Of a stretch of 64,000 nt of DNA, positions 1 through 8,031 are shown one piece after another. The first letter of the stretch is position 1. Every line of letters starts with the position of its first letter. The notes under the pieces were generated by a model that had not been told where the DNA came from, did not search any database, and worked only from the letters and a program-made list of their open reading frames with translations. The position numbers were made by a program, and so were the translations under genes. Source of the stretch: G942493375 sp942493375 (GTDB lineage Bacteria; Armatimonadota; UBA5829); the NCBI GenBank assembly GCA_942493375.1, contig OW818698.1:8060001-8124000 (forward strand), written 5' to 3'.

Positions 1-2
1 TA

Positions 3-164
3 CCGCCAAACTCCGAAGGCCGCCATTTCTTCGACCTGCTGACCGGTTCTTCCCGCATCAGAGAAGCAATCGAATCCGGAAAATCACCACAAGACATAGC
101 GCAATCGTGGCACGACGAACTAGGAATCTATAGTAACGCTACAGTAAAACATCTATTGTATTGA
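3..164 (+). CDS. 3' end of DUF1343 / NamZ-like exo-beta-N-acetylmuramidase (partial)
   Basis: Frame 3 is open from the window edge and gives 53 residues ending in HLLY and a TGA stop. The segment FDLLTGSSRIREAIESGKS, followed by a W and the final 'LLY', matches my memory of the C-terminus of the DUF1343 family, whose characterised members (NamZ) remove terminal N-acetylmuramic acid from peptidoglycan fragments. Only the C-terminal tail is here, so the active site cannot be inspected. Family membership is inferred from this short tail. Confidence 0.7.
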   Translation, partial: PPNSEGRHFFDLLTGSSRIREAIESGKSPQDIAQSWHDELGIYSNATVKHLLY

Positions 165-243
165 ACACCTAAACAAAGGCATCCTGCTGTATTCGCCCAG
201 CATCTATATTCTACACATTCCCATTTTCGCGTGTTTCGCGTAT

Positions 244-1227
244 TTAGCGGTTCCCTATTTTCTTTGCTGAACTTTTCTGAGCTTTCCTGATAGCATCGGT
301 TACTTCAACTGAACCAGTAAATCCGCGGACCGGGCTCAGGTAGTGGTTATACTCCCATATCACAATTTTCTCAACATAAGGTGTTACTGATCTAAGTTGC
401 TCAACAATTCTGTCCGCTGGTGCCGGTTTCCATCCAGCCGGTATATCAAACACCTCCACATCAGCCCAGAACTTAATCTTAGCGGACTTGCAGGCATTCG
501 CAACTGCCTTAAAATACGGTTTCACATTCTCTGGGGTCAATTTTCGATCGCACCCTACTCCATCCTGCAGAGCTAAAATATCGGGTTTTATCAGAGGAAG
601 TGCATTCTCCCAGTACTTTTCCATCTGCTCAGGAGTAGCATCAAGACTGAAATATGGCGCCATAACAACAGGCATTTTGGGAGACAGAGTTCGAAGCTGA
701 GAAACTACCTGAGAATATAGCAGCACTCCGACATTATCGGCAACCGACACATTCCCGAGTTCCCACCCCAAAATATACCAGCCTCCAAACGCCTTATGTT
801 TGCCATATTGCCGCCATACACTCTCAGCAACACCCCTGCACCGTTTCCCAAACTCCTCAAAGTCGGCAGAGGTTTGACTATCCCAGTTCCACGCATACAA
901 CCCAACAAATACTTTTATATGGTATTTAAGTGATGCATCGAGTATTGTCTGCAGAGGATCACCTGTTCCGCACTTCGCAAATAGCGGATAACCATCCACC
1001 TTGCCAAATGCCGAATCATCACGCGCTATAGCATCTATAATAAGAGTATCCATCCCCATCTTCCGCATAGACGCAAGCTCCGAATCCCACTGCTTCTCAC
1101 TCCACCCAAGATTCACCGCATCAAACTGCAAAAATGCCCCGGTAATAGGCTTCAGAACCTTAGCAGAAACATTAACACTACTCAACAAGACCAGCAAAAC
1201 CACAAATAGCATCGCCCGATTCGTCAT
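244..1227 (-). CDS. Secreted DUF4434-like TIM-barrel protein
   Basis: This 327-residue protein has a cleavable signal peptide (about residues 1-22, ending VNVSA). The following GAFLQFDAVNLGWSEKQWD and a 'GMDTLIIDA' strand resemble the opening of DUF4434, a family related to glycoside-hydrolase TIM barrels. Later strands (IKVFVGLYAW, WYILGWELGN, IKFWADVEVF, IVIWEYNHY) alternate as expected for a barrel, with acidic residues at strand ends (WELGN, DVEVF, WEYNHY). A substrate is not evident. The ATG follows an AGGTGGAG ribosome site by about 8 bases. The gene is divergent from the GH20-like gene across a 305-bp spacer. Confidence 0.65.
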   Translation of the reverse strand: MTNRAMLFVVLLVLLSSVNVSAKVLKPITGAFLQFDAVNLGWSEKQWDSELASMRKMGMDTLIIDAIARDDSAFGKVDGYPLFAKCGTGDPLQTILDASLKYHIKVFVGLYAWNWDSQTSADFEEFGKRCRGVAESVWRQYGKHKAFGGWYILGWELGNVSVADNVGVLLYSQVVSQLRTLSPKMPVVMAPYFSLDATPEQMEKYWENALPLIKPDILALQDGVGCDRKLTPENVKPYFKAVANACKSAKIKFWADVEVFDIPAGWKPAPADRIVEQLRSVTPYVEKIVIWEYNHYLSPVRGFTGSVEVTDAIRKAQKSSAKKIGNR

Positions 1228-1532
1228 ACTGTTTACTCCACCTTAAGAAAAGGTTCAAGTTACCTATAACATATCATATATCAACCAAACTCAACTCACC
1301 TAATCCCACTTAGCGCCTTTGAGTCTTTGCGTGAGATAAATTCTGAGTTTCGTGTCTAGAACATTCGCTCTTCTCCTTCCCGAAAATCTGCGTTAATCTG
1401 CGAAATCTGCGGATAAATCCCTTCTTAGCGCCTTTGCGGCTTTGCGTGAGAACTCCCTTCCCTCCTTCAATTGACAAACCCCTCCCTGAATGATAAAGTT
1501 TGCTATCTCAGAGATATGTGTTGGAGGATGTA
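1228..1532. other. Divergent intergenic spacer with 'CTTTGCG' repeats
   Basis: No gene is seen in these 305 bases. They hold two copies of a repeat beginning TTAGCGCCTTTG and running into CTTTGCGTGAGA (about 1310-1336 and 1423-1450), separated by a stretch rich in 'aatctgcg' words. This looks like a dispersed intergenic repeat rather than coding DNA. A promoter for the plus-strand gene lies at its right end. Confidence 0.6.
1471..1499 (+). promoter_or_regulatory. Candidate sigma-70 promoter of the GH20-like gene
   Basis: TTGACA at 1471-1476 is a perfect -35 box. After a 17-base spacer comes TAAAGT at 1494-1499, which matches the -10 consensus at 4 of 6 positions. The start codon lies about 33 bases downstream with GGAGG at 1523-1527. 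Confidence 0.55.
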
Positions 1533-3134
1533 ATGAATCGCTTTGAGGACCGCTATCTTCAGTATGACCTTGCCCGGAGCCGGGTGTTTGATAAGAGTGA
1601 AATCCAGGACTTGCTGCAATTTATGCAGAAAGCGGGATATAACGGACTAGCTGTCTACCTGGAAGCCTCGTTCGCCTTTGAAAGCATCGAAGGAATCATC
1701 CGCCCGGGAGTAATGACCCCTGAGGACGCCGCATGGTTAGTCGATGTCGCCGGCAAGCAAGGTATCCGGGTAATGCCGATGACCAACCTCTTCGGACACA
1801 TGGAGCAGTTTGTAGACCGGGAGAGCTACGCTTATCTAAGCGATCAGGGTAAGGGACAGGTAGATTTCACCAGTTCAGTTGCTGAAGATTTCGCTATACA
1901 AATAGCCACCGAATACTCCAAGCACTTCAAGACAGACACAGTGCACATCGGAGCAGATGAAACAGAACTGGATGACAACTCCCGTCCGCTGTACGCAGCT
2001 TTCCTCGCACGCGTGTGCCGCAGATTACTGGACCAGGGAATAATCCCCGCAATCTGGAGCGATATGCTGTGGATGCATCCTGAACTGGTAACGGATATCC
2101 CCCGAGAGTGCATAATCTTCGACTGGAACTACTACGGTCACCGCCCCGACAGCCTTAAATTCTGGAAAGAACACGGCTTTGAAAAAGTTCTTGTCTGCCC
2201 TGCCGATCAGTCATGGGAAGGATTCATAACCTGTTATCGGACCAGTGGACATCTAAAAGCCACTATGGACCCGATAGGTCTGGATGAAGTTGAGGCTTTC
2301 CTGGTAGACGGTTTCGAGTTCGGCACCCCCGGAGCCTGCCTTACTACCTGGGAACACAGATTCGGTAACTCTTTCTGGTCCCAGTTAGTCCCGATGGCCA
2401 GAGCTGGACTATATATCTCCGGTCAATGGACACCCGGCACTCCGGACGAAGCAATAGTGGAGCACACAATCTTCGGCAGGACAACTCCGTACAGCAGTAT
2501 CACCAAAATCCTCCGCGAAAACTGCCAGGCGCCTCTGTATGATGTCACCGAGTTCTACCCCAGCACCCCAAGGACTGCATTATACCTCAGGGATGCACTG
2601 GTCAAATACCTGATCAATGCTCCAATTGTAGCTGATAGACTGATAAGCAAGTGGAAAACCGGTATACAGCAGGCTGAAAGCATGCTTAGCCGATGGACAT
2701 CCGAATCCAAATTCGAGGACCGCTGCCTTGCTGGGATGCGTCTAACTTGCTCAATAGTCAAGACCTCTCTTGCTCTGCTAGAAGCCGCATCTGCTGCATA
2801 TGAAGACTACCACACTGCAGCAATGATCCAGTTCCAGGACACTGCCAAAGCAATCGAGCTCCTGAACGCTGCTGCAGCCAGACTTGATGCCCTCGAACCC
2901 GAGTTCGCATCACTGGAAAAACTGGCAATTAAAGTAATATCCACATCCGGACACCCCAGAGTAGACCAGAACCTGATTCCACAGAGAATGGCTGATATAT
3001 CATGGCTGGCTGAGACCATCCGAACAGCTGCATCCGACCTCACAGATGATAAACTCCGCCACGTAAACATCCTCTCGTGGAGGCGTATCATAAATAAAGC
3101 CATACTCAACGAACCAGTCTGGGGTTTTATTTGA
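1533..3134 (+). CDS. GH20-like beta-N-acetylhexosaminidase, cytoplasmic
   Basis: The 533-residue product has no signal peptide. Its first half is a TIM barrel with the GH20 signature VHIGADETELDD. The adjacent D142-E143 pair corresponds to the assisting Asp and the acid/base Glu of family 20, which use substrate-assisted catalysis on terminal GlcNAc or GalNAc residues. Further barrel strands include GIRVMPMTNLFGH and IPAIWSDMLW. The C-terminal ~200 residues are helical and lack a recognised domain. ATG 1533 was chosen over an upstream TTG (1500) because GGAGG sits five bases before it. No export signal suggests it acts on imported oligosaccharides. Confidence 0.72.
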   Translation: MNRFEDRYLQYDLARSRVFDKSEIQDLLQFMQKAGYNGLAVYLEASFAFESIEGIIRPGVMTPEDAAWLVDVAGKQGIRVMPMTNLFGHMEQFVDRESYAYLSDQGKGQVDFTSSVAEDFAIQIATEYSKHFKTDTVHIGADETELDDNSRPLYAAFLARVCRRLLDQGIIPAIWSDMLWMHPELVTDIPRECIIFDWNYYGHRPDSLKFWKEHGFEKVLVCPADQSWEGFITCYRTSGHLKATMDPIGLDEVEAFLVDGFEFGTPGACLTTWEHRFGNSFWSQLVPMARAGLYISGQWTPGTPDEAIVEHTIFGRTTPYSSITKILRENCQAPLYDVTEFYPSTPRTALYLRDALVKYLINAPIVADRLISKWKTGIQQAESMLSRWTSESKFEDRCLAGMRLTCSIVKTSLALLEAASAAYEDYHTAAMIQFQDTAKAIELLNAAAARLDALEPEFASLEKLAIKVISTSGHPRVDQNLIPQRMADISWLAETIRTAASDLTDDKLRHVNILSWRRIINKAILNEPVWGFI

Positions 3135-3177
3135 GCATGTCTGCCAAACCATCGTATAATAAGCAAGTATGAATTGG

Positions 3178-3225
3178 GATTGTAATTGTGATGCAGGCAT
3201 CTTGCCTGCATCACAATTACAATCC
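3178..3225. repeat. Perfect inverted repeat, possible terminator
   Basis: Arms of about 22 bases (TGTGATGCAGGCA and its complement at the core) flank a three-base loop directly after the GH20-like gene. There is no clear U-tract, so termination is only possible. A degenerate relative with the same GCAGGC core lies at 10692-10708, so this is probably a dispersed repeat family. Confidence 0.7.
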
Positions 3226-3259
3226 GGCATAATTTGTTCTATTTAAGGCAGGTTAGAGA

Positions 3260-5917
3260 ATGCGTTTCATTAATATACTGTTCCTTGCCTTGCTGGGTCT
3301 GGTAGTAATTCCCTTCCAGACCCTGGCAGCACCTTCTAAAATCAAAGTCCACACTATAAATATGTATGGTAGGTACGATATAGAAGGCAGACAACCTCAG
3401 ATTATGGTTGACTTCTTCAAAAATCACCCCGAAATCAGGCTTAGACCGTGGACCGGTATAAATTTGCCTGTTGGTGGAGACAGTGCCAGCCTGGCAATGG
3501 CAATGGCTGCAAACAACGGACCTGACATATTTGAGCTGGATATACGGCAATCCGTCAAGCAGGGAATGGCTTATCCGTTAACTGAATGGATCGGAAGAGA
3601 TGGAATCCTGAAAAACGGCAAACCCAAGCTGAATGCCCAAGGCAAACCTGATCTAAACGGCCAGGTTGATGCAGATGAAGCCAAATGGGATGGCTGGATG
3701 AAGATAAAGCCCCTGTTCAGGCAGGTTGTAACTGTTGATGGAATCCCAAGCGCTCTTCCGCACAGCAACGGAACTTATGTTGGATTACTTTACAGTAAAC
3801 GGATGTTCAAGAAGGCTGGTCTGAACCCGATGAATCCCCCGGCAAACTGGGATGAATTTGTTTACTGGTGCCGTAAGCTGTATGACCACAAGACCAAGAC
3901 TCCAAGTGTTGATATATACTCTGCCTCTTGGGCATTCGCTCCATGGGTAGCTGCAGCAGGTGACAGCATAGTAGTCCAGGAGCGCAAAAGCTCCAAGACA
4001 GGCAAAGTCTACACATTCCATGAACAGGCGACATCATTTGTTGCTCCGGATACCGGGGAAGACCTTGCAACTGCAGTTCCTAAATGGAAAGTCAATGTTG
4101 GGGGCAAAGGATGTATCGCAGCTGTAGGATTGCTGCACCGGTTGCGATGGGCTCCCTGGATAGTCGATAAAACCACAGGAGATCCTGTTGAACTATCCAA
4201 ACAAGACGTTGAAAATGAGTCTACATCCTACAAAGGCCGCAGAATTGTTTTTTCCAAAGATGATGTTATAGAAGGATGCATTTCCTGCAGCCCTTACGGA
4301 TTGGACGATACTATCTCCAGGTTCGGCAGACAACTGGCAATGTTTCCTCTCTGGTGCAACGATATGACCGAGTTTGAAACCAAAGGAATACCGCCTGAGG
4401 ACCTTGGTTTCCTCGCATTTCCACCAATAGACTCTAAGCACAGGCCTGTCCTTCAGGCTTCACAATATTTCAACATGATTGGAAAAGATGCGAAGCTCCG
4501 TGGCGGAGAAACTACTGCAGAGAAAAAACAGTATCTGAATACCGTCTGGGAGATCCTGCGCAATACTAACGGTGTTGAAGTCTCTGATGACGATATCTGC
4601 AAGAAAGTTGCAGCAGGACGTGCCCGGTTCATGAATCCCAGAGACCTTCAAAGACTTGGATTCACTGACTACATAAAAGAGATCCCACCCGAAGACATGA
4701 AACTCTGGAACCAGATATCCGGAGGGAAGATCCTGGAAGTAGTTGAACCATATATGGGAAGCTGGCTTCAGTTCCGCCAGTTCCTGCAGATGGAGGTTTT
4801 GGACCTTGTCCTGAAATCCAGTGGTAAGAACTTCGACTATGCAAAAGCCCTCAAACAGTTAGAGCACGATGGCAACGCCGGCACAATGTTCGCTCAACCC
4901 AAAAGCACTCTGGACAAACACCGGCCGATAGCTACCGTAGTAGCTGCTTTTGTTGGATTATTAGTCATTGTTTTTGCCGTGCTGATCATCATAGACCAGC
5001 GCAAAGCCTTCCCCAGTCATGCCGGAGTCTACAAAGGCTGGCTTCCCTGGGCTATGCTCATACCGGCTGTTATTTCGATAGCATTGTGGGGCTATTATCC
5101 TTTAGCTCGCGGTATGGTGATGGCTTTCCAGGACTACAAAATAGTCGGAAAGTCTCAGATGGTTGGGCTGGACAACTTCATCAGCATCGCACTGGACCCC
5201 AATTTCTACCATTACATGATTACAACATGCAGGTTTGTTCTATGGAACTTTGGACTTGCATTCTTTACTCCAATTATCCTCGCGCTGCTGCTGACTGAAA
5301 TCCCCAAGCTCAAAGTGTTTTTCAGGACCCTGTTCTTCTTACCGCAGATGACCAGCGGAATCGTCGTAGCCTTAATGTGGAAGGAAATGTTCGGTGGTAC
5401 ATCCTCAGGAACAATCAACCGAATATTCTCATTCCTGCTGGGGGACTTGTTCCCCAAACCCATTGACTGGCTGGGAGACCCGGCGACTGTTATGGCCTGT
5501 GTAATCATACCGGTCGTCTGGGCTGGCTCAGGTATTGGCAGCTTGATTTATCTGGCAGCTCTAAAATCCGTCCCGGAAGAACTCTATGAAGCAGCGAGTC
5601 TGGACGGTGCAGGTATCCTTAAAAAGATATGGAAGATATCACTTCCCACTCTGCTTCCTCTGATTATCATCAACTTCATTGGAACGTTCATCGGAACATT
5701 CCAATCGATGGGGAGTATATTTCTGCTGACATTCGGCGGACCCGGAAAGGCTACTATGGTCATGAGTATGGCTATATGGCAGGAAGCTTATGTAAACCTC
5801 CGATTCAGCCTGGCAACATCCTATGCATGGATTCTCGGCAGCTTACTGCTGGGATTCACCTACATTCAAATGAGGATGCTGAGAAGGATGGAATTCAAGC
5901 AGGCAAAGGGAGACTAA
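3260..5917 (+). CDS. Fused solute-binding protein and MalF-like permease (CUT1 sugar ABC importer)
   Basis: The 885-residue chain joins two normally separate subunits. Residues 1-24 are a signal peptide. Residues about 25-540 resemble a family 1 extracellular sugar-binding protein, with NGPDIFELD, a W-rich middle and 'WLQFRQFLQME'. A membrane segment at about 554-580 tethers it. Residues about 590-885 form a MalF/UgpA-type permease, and the cytoplasmic loop EELYEAASLDGAG (about 772-784) is the EAA motif that contacts the ATPase. Only one base separates it from the MalG-like gene, so the two are an operon. A separate binding protein is therefore not needed. A second copy lies at 8032-10677. 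No ATP-binding subunit is present in the window. Confidence 0.85.
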   Translation: MRFINILFLALLGLVVIPFQTLAAPSKIKVHTINMYGRYDIEGRQPQIMVDFFKNHPEIRLRPWTGINLPVGGDSASLAMAMAANNGPDIFELDIRQSVKQGMAYPLTEWIGRDGILKNGKPKLNAQGKPDLNGQVDADEAKWDGWMKIKPLFRQVVTVDGIPSALPHSNGTYVGLLYSKRMFKKAGLNPMNPPANWDEFVYWCRKLYDHKTKTPSVDIYSASWAFAPWVAAAGDSIVVQERKSSKTGKVYTFHEQATSFVAPDTGEDLATAVPKWKVNVGGKGCIAAVGLLHRLRWAPWIVDKTTGDPVELSKQDVENESTSYKGRRIVFSKDDVIEGCISCSPYGLDDTISRFGRQLAMFPLWCNDMTEFETKGIPPEDLGFLAFPPIDSKHRPVLQASQYFNMIGKDAKLRGGETTAEKKQYLNTVWEILRNTNGVEVSDDDICKKVAAGRARFMNPRDLQRLGFTDYIKEIPPEDMKLWNQISGGKILEVVEPYMGSWLQFRQFLQMEVLDLVLKSSGKNFDYAKALKQLEHDGNAGTMFAQPKSTLDKHRPIATVVAAFVGLLVIVFAVLIIIDQRKAFPSHAGVYKGWLPWAMLIPAVISIALWGYYPLARGMVMAFQDYKIVGKSQMVGLDNFISIALDPNFYHYMITTCRFVLWNFGLAFFTPIILALLLTEIPKLKVFFRTLFFLPQMTSGIVVALMWKEMFGGTSSGTINRIFSFLLGDLFPKPIDWLGDPATVMACVIIPVVWAGSGIGSLIYLAALKSVPEELYEAASLDGAGILKKIWKISLPTLLPLIIINFIGTFIGTFQSMGSIFLLTFGGPGKATMVMSMAIWQEAYVNLRFSLATSYAWILGSLLLGFTYIQMRMLRRMEFKQAKGD

Positions 5918-5918
5918 T

Positions 5919-7850
5919 ATGCCAATTATTGATCTCATAGAACGTAAAAGTGTAAAAGGCCGCATCCTTATCACATGGATGTATATAACCTTGATCCTGG
6001 GTGGCGCTGCAATGGTCTACCCGTTCATGGTCATGCTGACTGGTTCCACCAGTTGTCAGTTCGACTATGAACGCCGCAGCATCATTCCAAGGTATATGTA
6101 TTCCCGCCAGGACAGACTGATGCGTACCCTCTGCCTTTATTTCCCGCAGTCCATCCGCAACTCAATGCGGACCATGCGGATGTATTTCCCGGATATGAGG
6201 GAAGACTGGGTCAGTTGGAATGCGATGGGTGATGAATATGCTCAGACTGACAAATGGGCATCTAAACGCCTGGCTGAAATCGATAATCCCCAAAAACGTG
6301 AGCTTCTGGAAAATGAAGCTAAAGATTATGCAGACTTTGCAAAAACCTGGGACAATCAGGAGACTATACTGGCTTTCGACAACAGGTACGTGGCCCCCTT
6401 CCTGCGGTATCGTTATAAAAAAACTTCCAATCTAAACAAGGCCTGGAATACTTCAACAAACGATTTCTACAAAGTAACGGTACCGGACTGGAGCGGAGAA
6501 CCAATAGACCAGTCGCAGTATGTTCCTCTGATTGATCTGCGTTACAAAGACCTGCTGGCATTCCGTGATGAATATGCCAAGAACACTTATACTCCATACC
6601 TTGAAGGTTCCGGAGTATATGCAGGTTTCCTGAGACCAGCATGTGTCAGATATCTATGGGAGGATTTCGTTACAAAGAATCTTCCAGATGTGGATATTAA
6701 AACACTTGAGTTCCCGGTATCAAACAGCGCTCCGGCAAATATTAAGGAGCAGTGGAAAGAATTCCTGCTCATCAATTTTCCGATGAGGCATGTGCAGTTG
6801 CCTGACTCTCCTGAGTGGCAGAGCAAGTGGACAGCTTTCCTGAAAAGTCGTTTCCACACAATTACGAACTTGAGTAACATGCTCAGCCTGAAGTATTCGG
6901 ATTGGTCGCAGGTTAAATTAACCCCAACAATCCCGTACTCGTCCCTTTCTGTAGTCTGGATAGATTTCGCACGCAGAATGATCCCAACAGACCAGTGGAT
7001 CCTGAGAGACACTTTGCCGGAACAGGCTTTTCAGAAATTTGCTCTGGCTAGACACGGTAGTTTGGATGGTATAAACAAGGCCTATGGAACCAGTTTCAAC
7101 AATCTGAACCAGCTGGGAGTTCCATACGGGTCAGCCGTATTGGTTACATTTGCAAACCGCGAATGGCCTATCACAATCAGTCAGGCAATAGGAAACTACC
7201 AGGTAGTTACTGACTATCTCTTCCTGAGAGGCAGGTCCGTCCTCAACACAGTCATACTGGTTGTGCTGGCGCTGGTAATATCTCTGACCGTTAACCCACT
7301 CGCTGGATATGCATTAAGTAGATTCAGACTCAGAGGAGCTGAAAAGATCCTGCTCTTCTGCCTGGCAACAATGGCATTCCCTGCTGCAGTCACAGCTATC
7401 CCAGGATTCCTGCTCTTGAGAGACCTGGGATTCCTAAATACATTCTGGGCGCTAGTCTTGCCAGGTGCAGCCAACGGCATGACCATATTCCTCCTCAAAG
7501 GCTTCTTCGACTCCCTGCCAATGGAACTCTTTGAAGCAGCAACTGTAGACGGAGCCCCGGAGCATCTGATCTTCCGGATGATCGCCCTGCCCCTGGTCAA
7601 ACCAATACTTGCAGTTGGTATGCTAAATGCGTTCATTGCTGCATACAATGGCTGGGAATGGGCTCTGGTAGTCTGCCAGGACCAGAAGATGTGGACAATA
7701 GCCGTCTGGACCTACCAGATGTACCAAGTCCTCCCACAGCAGTGGGTATCCATGGCAGGATTCGTATTAACATCAATCCCAGTCCTGATAGTCTTCATCC
7801 TATGCCAGAACATAATAATGAGAGGAATAATACTCCCACAGATGAAGTAG
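5919..7850 (+). CDS. MalG-like sugar ABC permease with ~400-residue insertion
   Basis: The 643-residue protein starts like MalG: a cytoplasmic N-terminus, then a membrane helix at about 16-38 ending 'MVMLTGS'. A large hydrophilic region (about 40-440, rich in W and Y) interrupts it before the remaining helices, starting at RSVLNTVILV. The C-terminal part is typical, with EAA loop ELFEAATVDGAPE (about 535) and a final MRGIILPQMK. Ordinary MalG proteins are about 280-300 residues, so the insertion more than doubles the length. It should face outward, next to the tethered binding domain of the partner. AAGGGAG precedes the ATG. The insertion holds an internal repeat described under findings. Confidence 0.82.
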   Translation: MPIIDLIERKSVKGRILITWMYITLILGGAAMVYPFMVMLTGSTSCQFDYERRSIIPRYMYSRQDRLMRTLCLYFPQSIRNSMRTMRMYFPDMREDWVSWNAMGDEYAQTDKWASKRLAEIDNPQKRELLENEAKDYADFAKTWDNQETILAFDNRYVAPFLRYRYKKTSNLNKAWNTSTNDFYKVTVPDWSGEPIDQSQYVPLIDLRYKDLLAFRDEYAKNTYTPYLEGSGVYAGFLRPACVRYLWEDFVTKNLPDVDIKTLEFPVSNSAPANIKEQWKEFLLINFPMRHVQLPDSPEWQSKWTAFLKSRFHTITNLSNMLSLKYSDWSQVKLTPTIPYSSLSVVWIDFARRMIPTDQWILRDTLPEQAFQKFALARHGSLDGINKAYGTSFNNLNQLGVPYGSAVLVTFANREWPITISQAIGNYQVVTDYLFLRGRSVLNTVILVVLALVISLTVNPLAGYALSRFRLRGAEKILLFCLATMAFPAAVTAIPGFLLLRDLGFLNTFWALVLPGAANGMTIFLLKGFFDSLPMELFEAATVDGAPEHLIFRMIALPLVKPILAVGMLNAFIAAYNGWEWALVVCQDQKMWTIAVWTYQMYQVLPQQWVSMAGFVLTSIPVLIVFILCQNIIMRGIILPQMK

Positions 7851-7869
7851 GGTACTGTCATTAAGGACA

Positions 7870-7936
7870 TGTCATCCTGAGGAACGAAGGATCTGCTGTA
7901 CTGCTAAAAGCAGATCCTTCGCTCCTCAGGATGACA
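7870..7936. repeat. 'TCATCCTGAGG' inverted repeat, copy 1
   Basis: Arms of about 29 bases (TGTCATCCTGAGGAACGAAG to AGCAGATCCTTCG with near-perfect complementarity) flank a short loop between the MalG-like gene and the second fused permease. Three more copies occur at 30297, 32486 and 36793. It could also act as a terminator or mRNA-protecting hairpin. Confidence 0.85.
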
Positions 7937-8031
7937 TACCAGAAAACATAAACCTATAACCCATTCCCTTTCCGTGTATTCCGTGTATTCCGTGGTTAAA
8001 AACTCCGGAATGCTCCAGCAAGAGGCATATA

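Noticed and set aside
1500..1532. Longer GH20-like protein starting at TTG 1500
   Set aside because: The frame extends into the -10 box area, while ATG 1533 has GGAGG five bases upstream.
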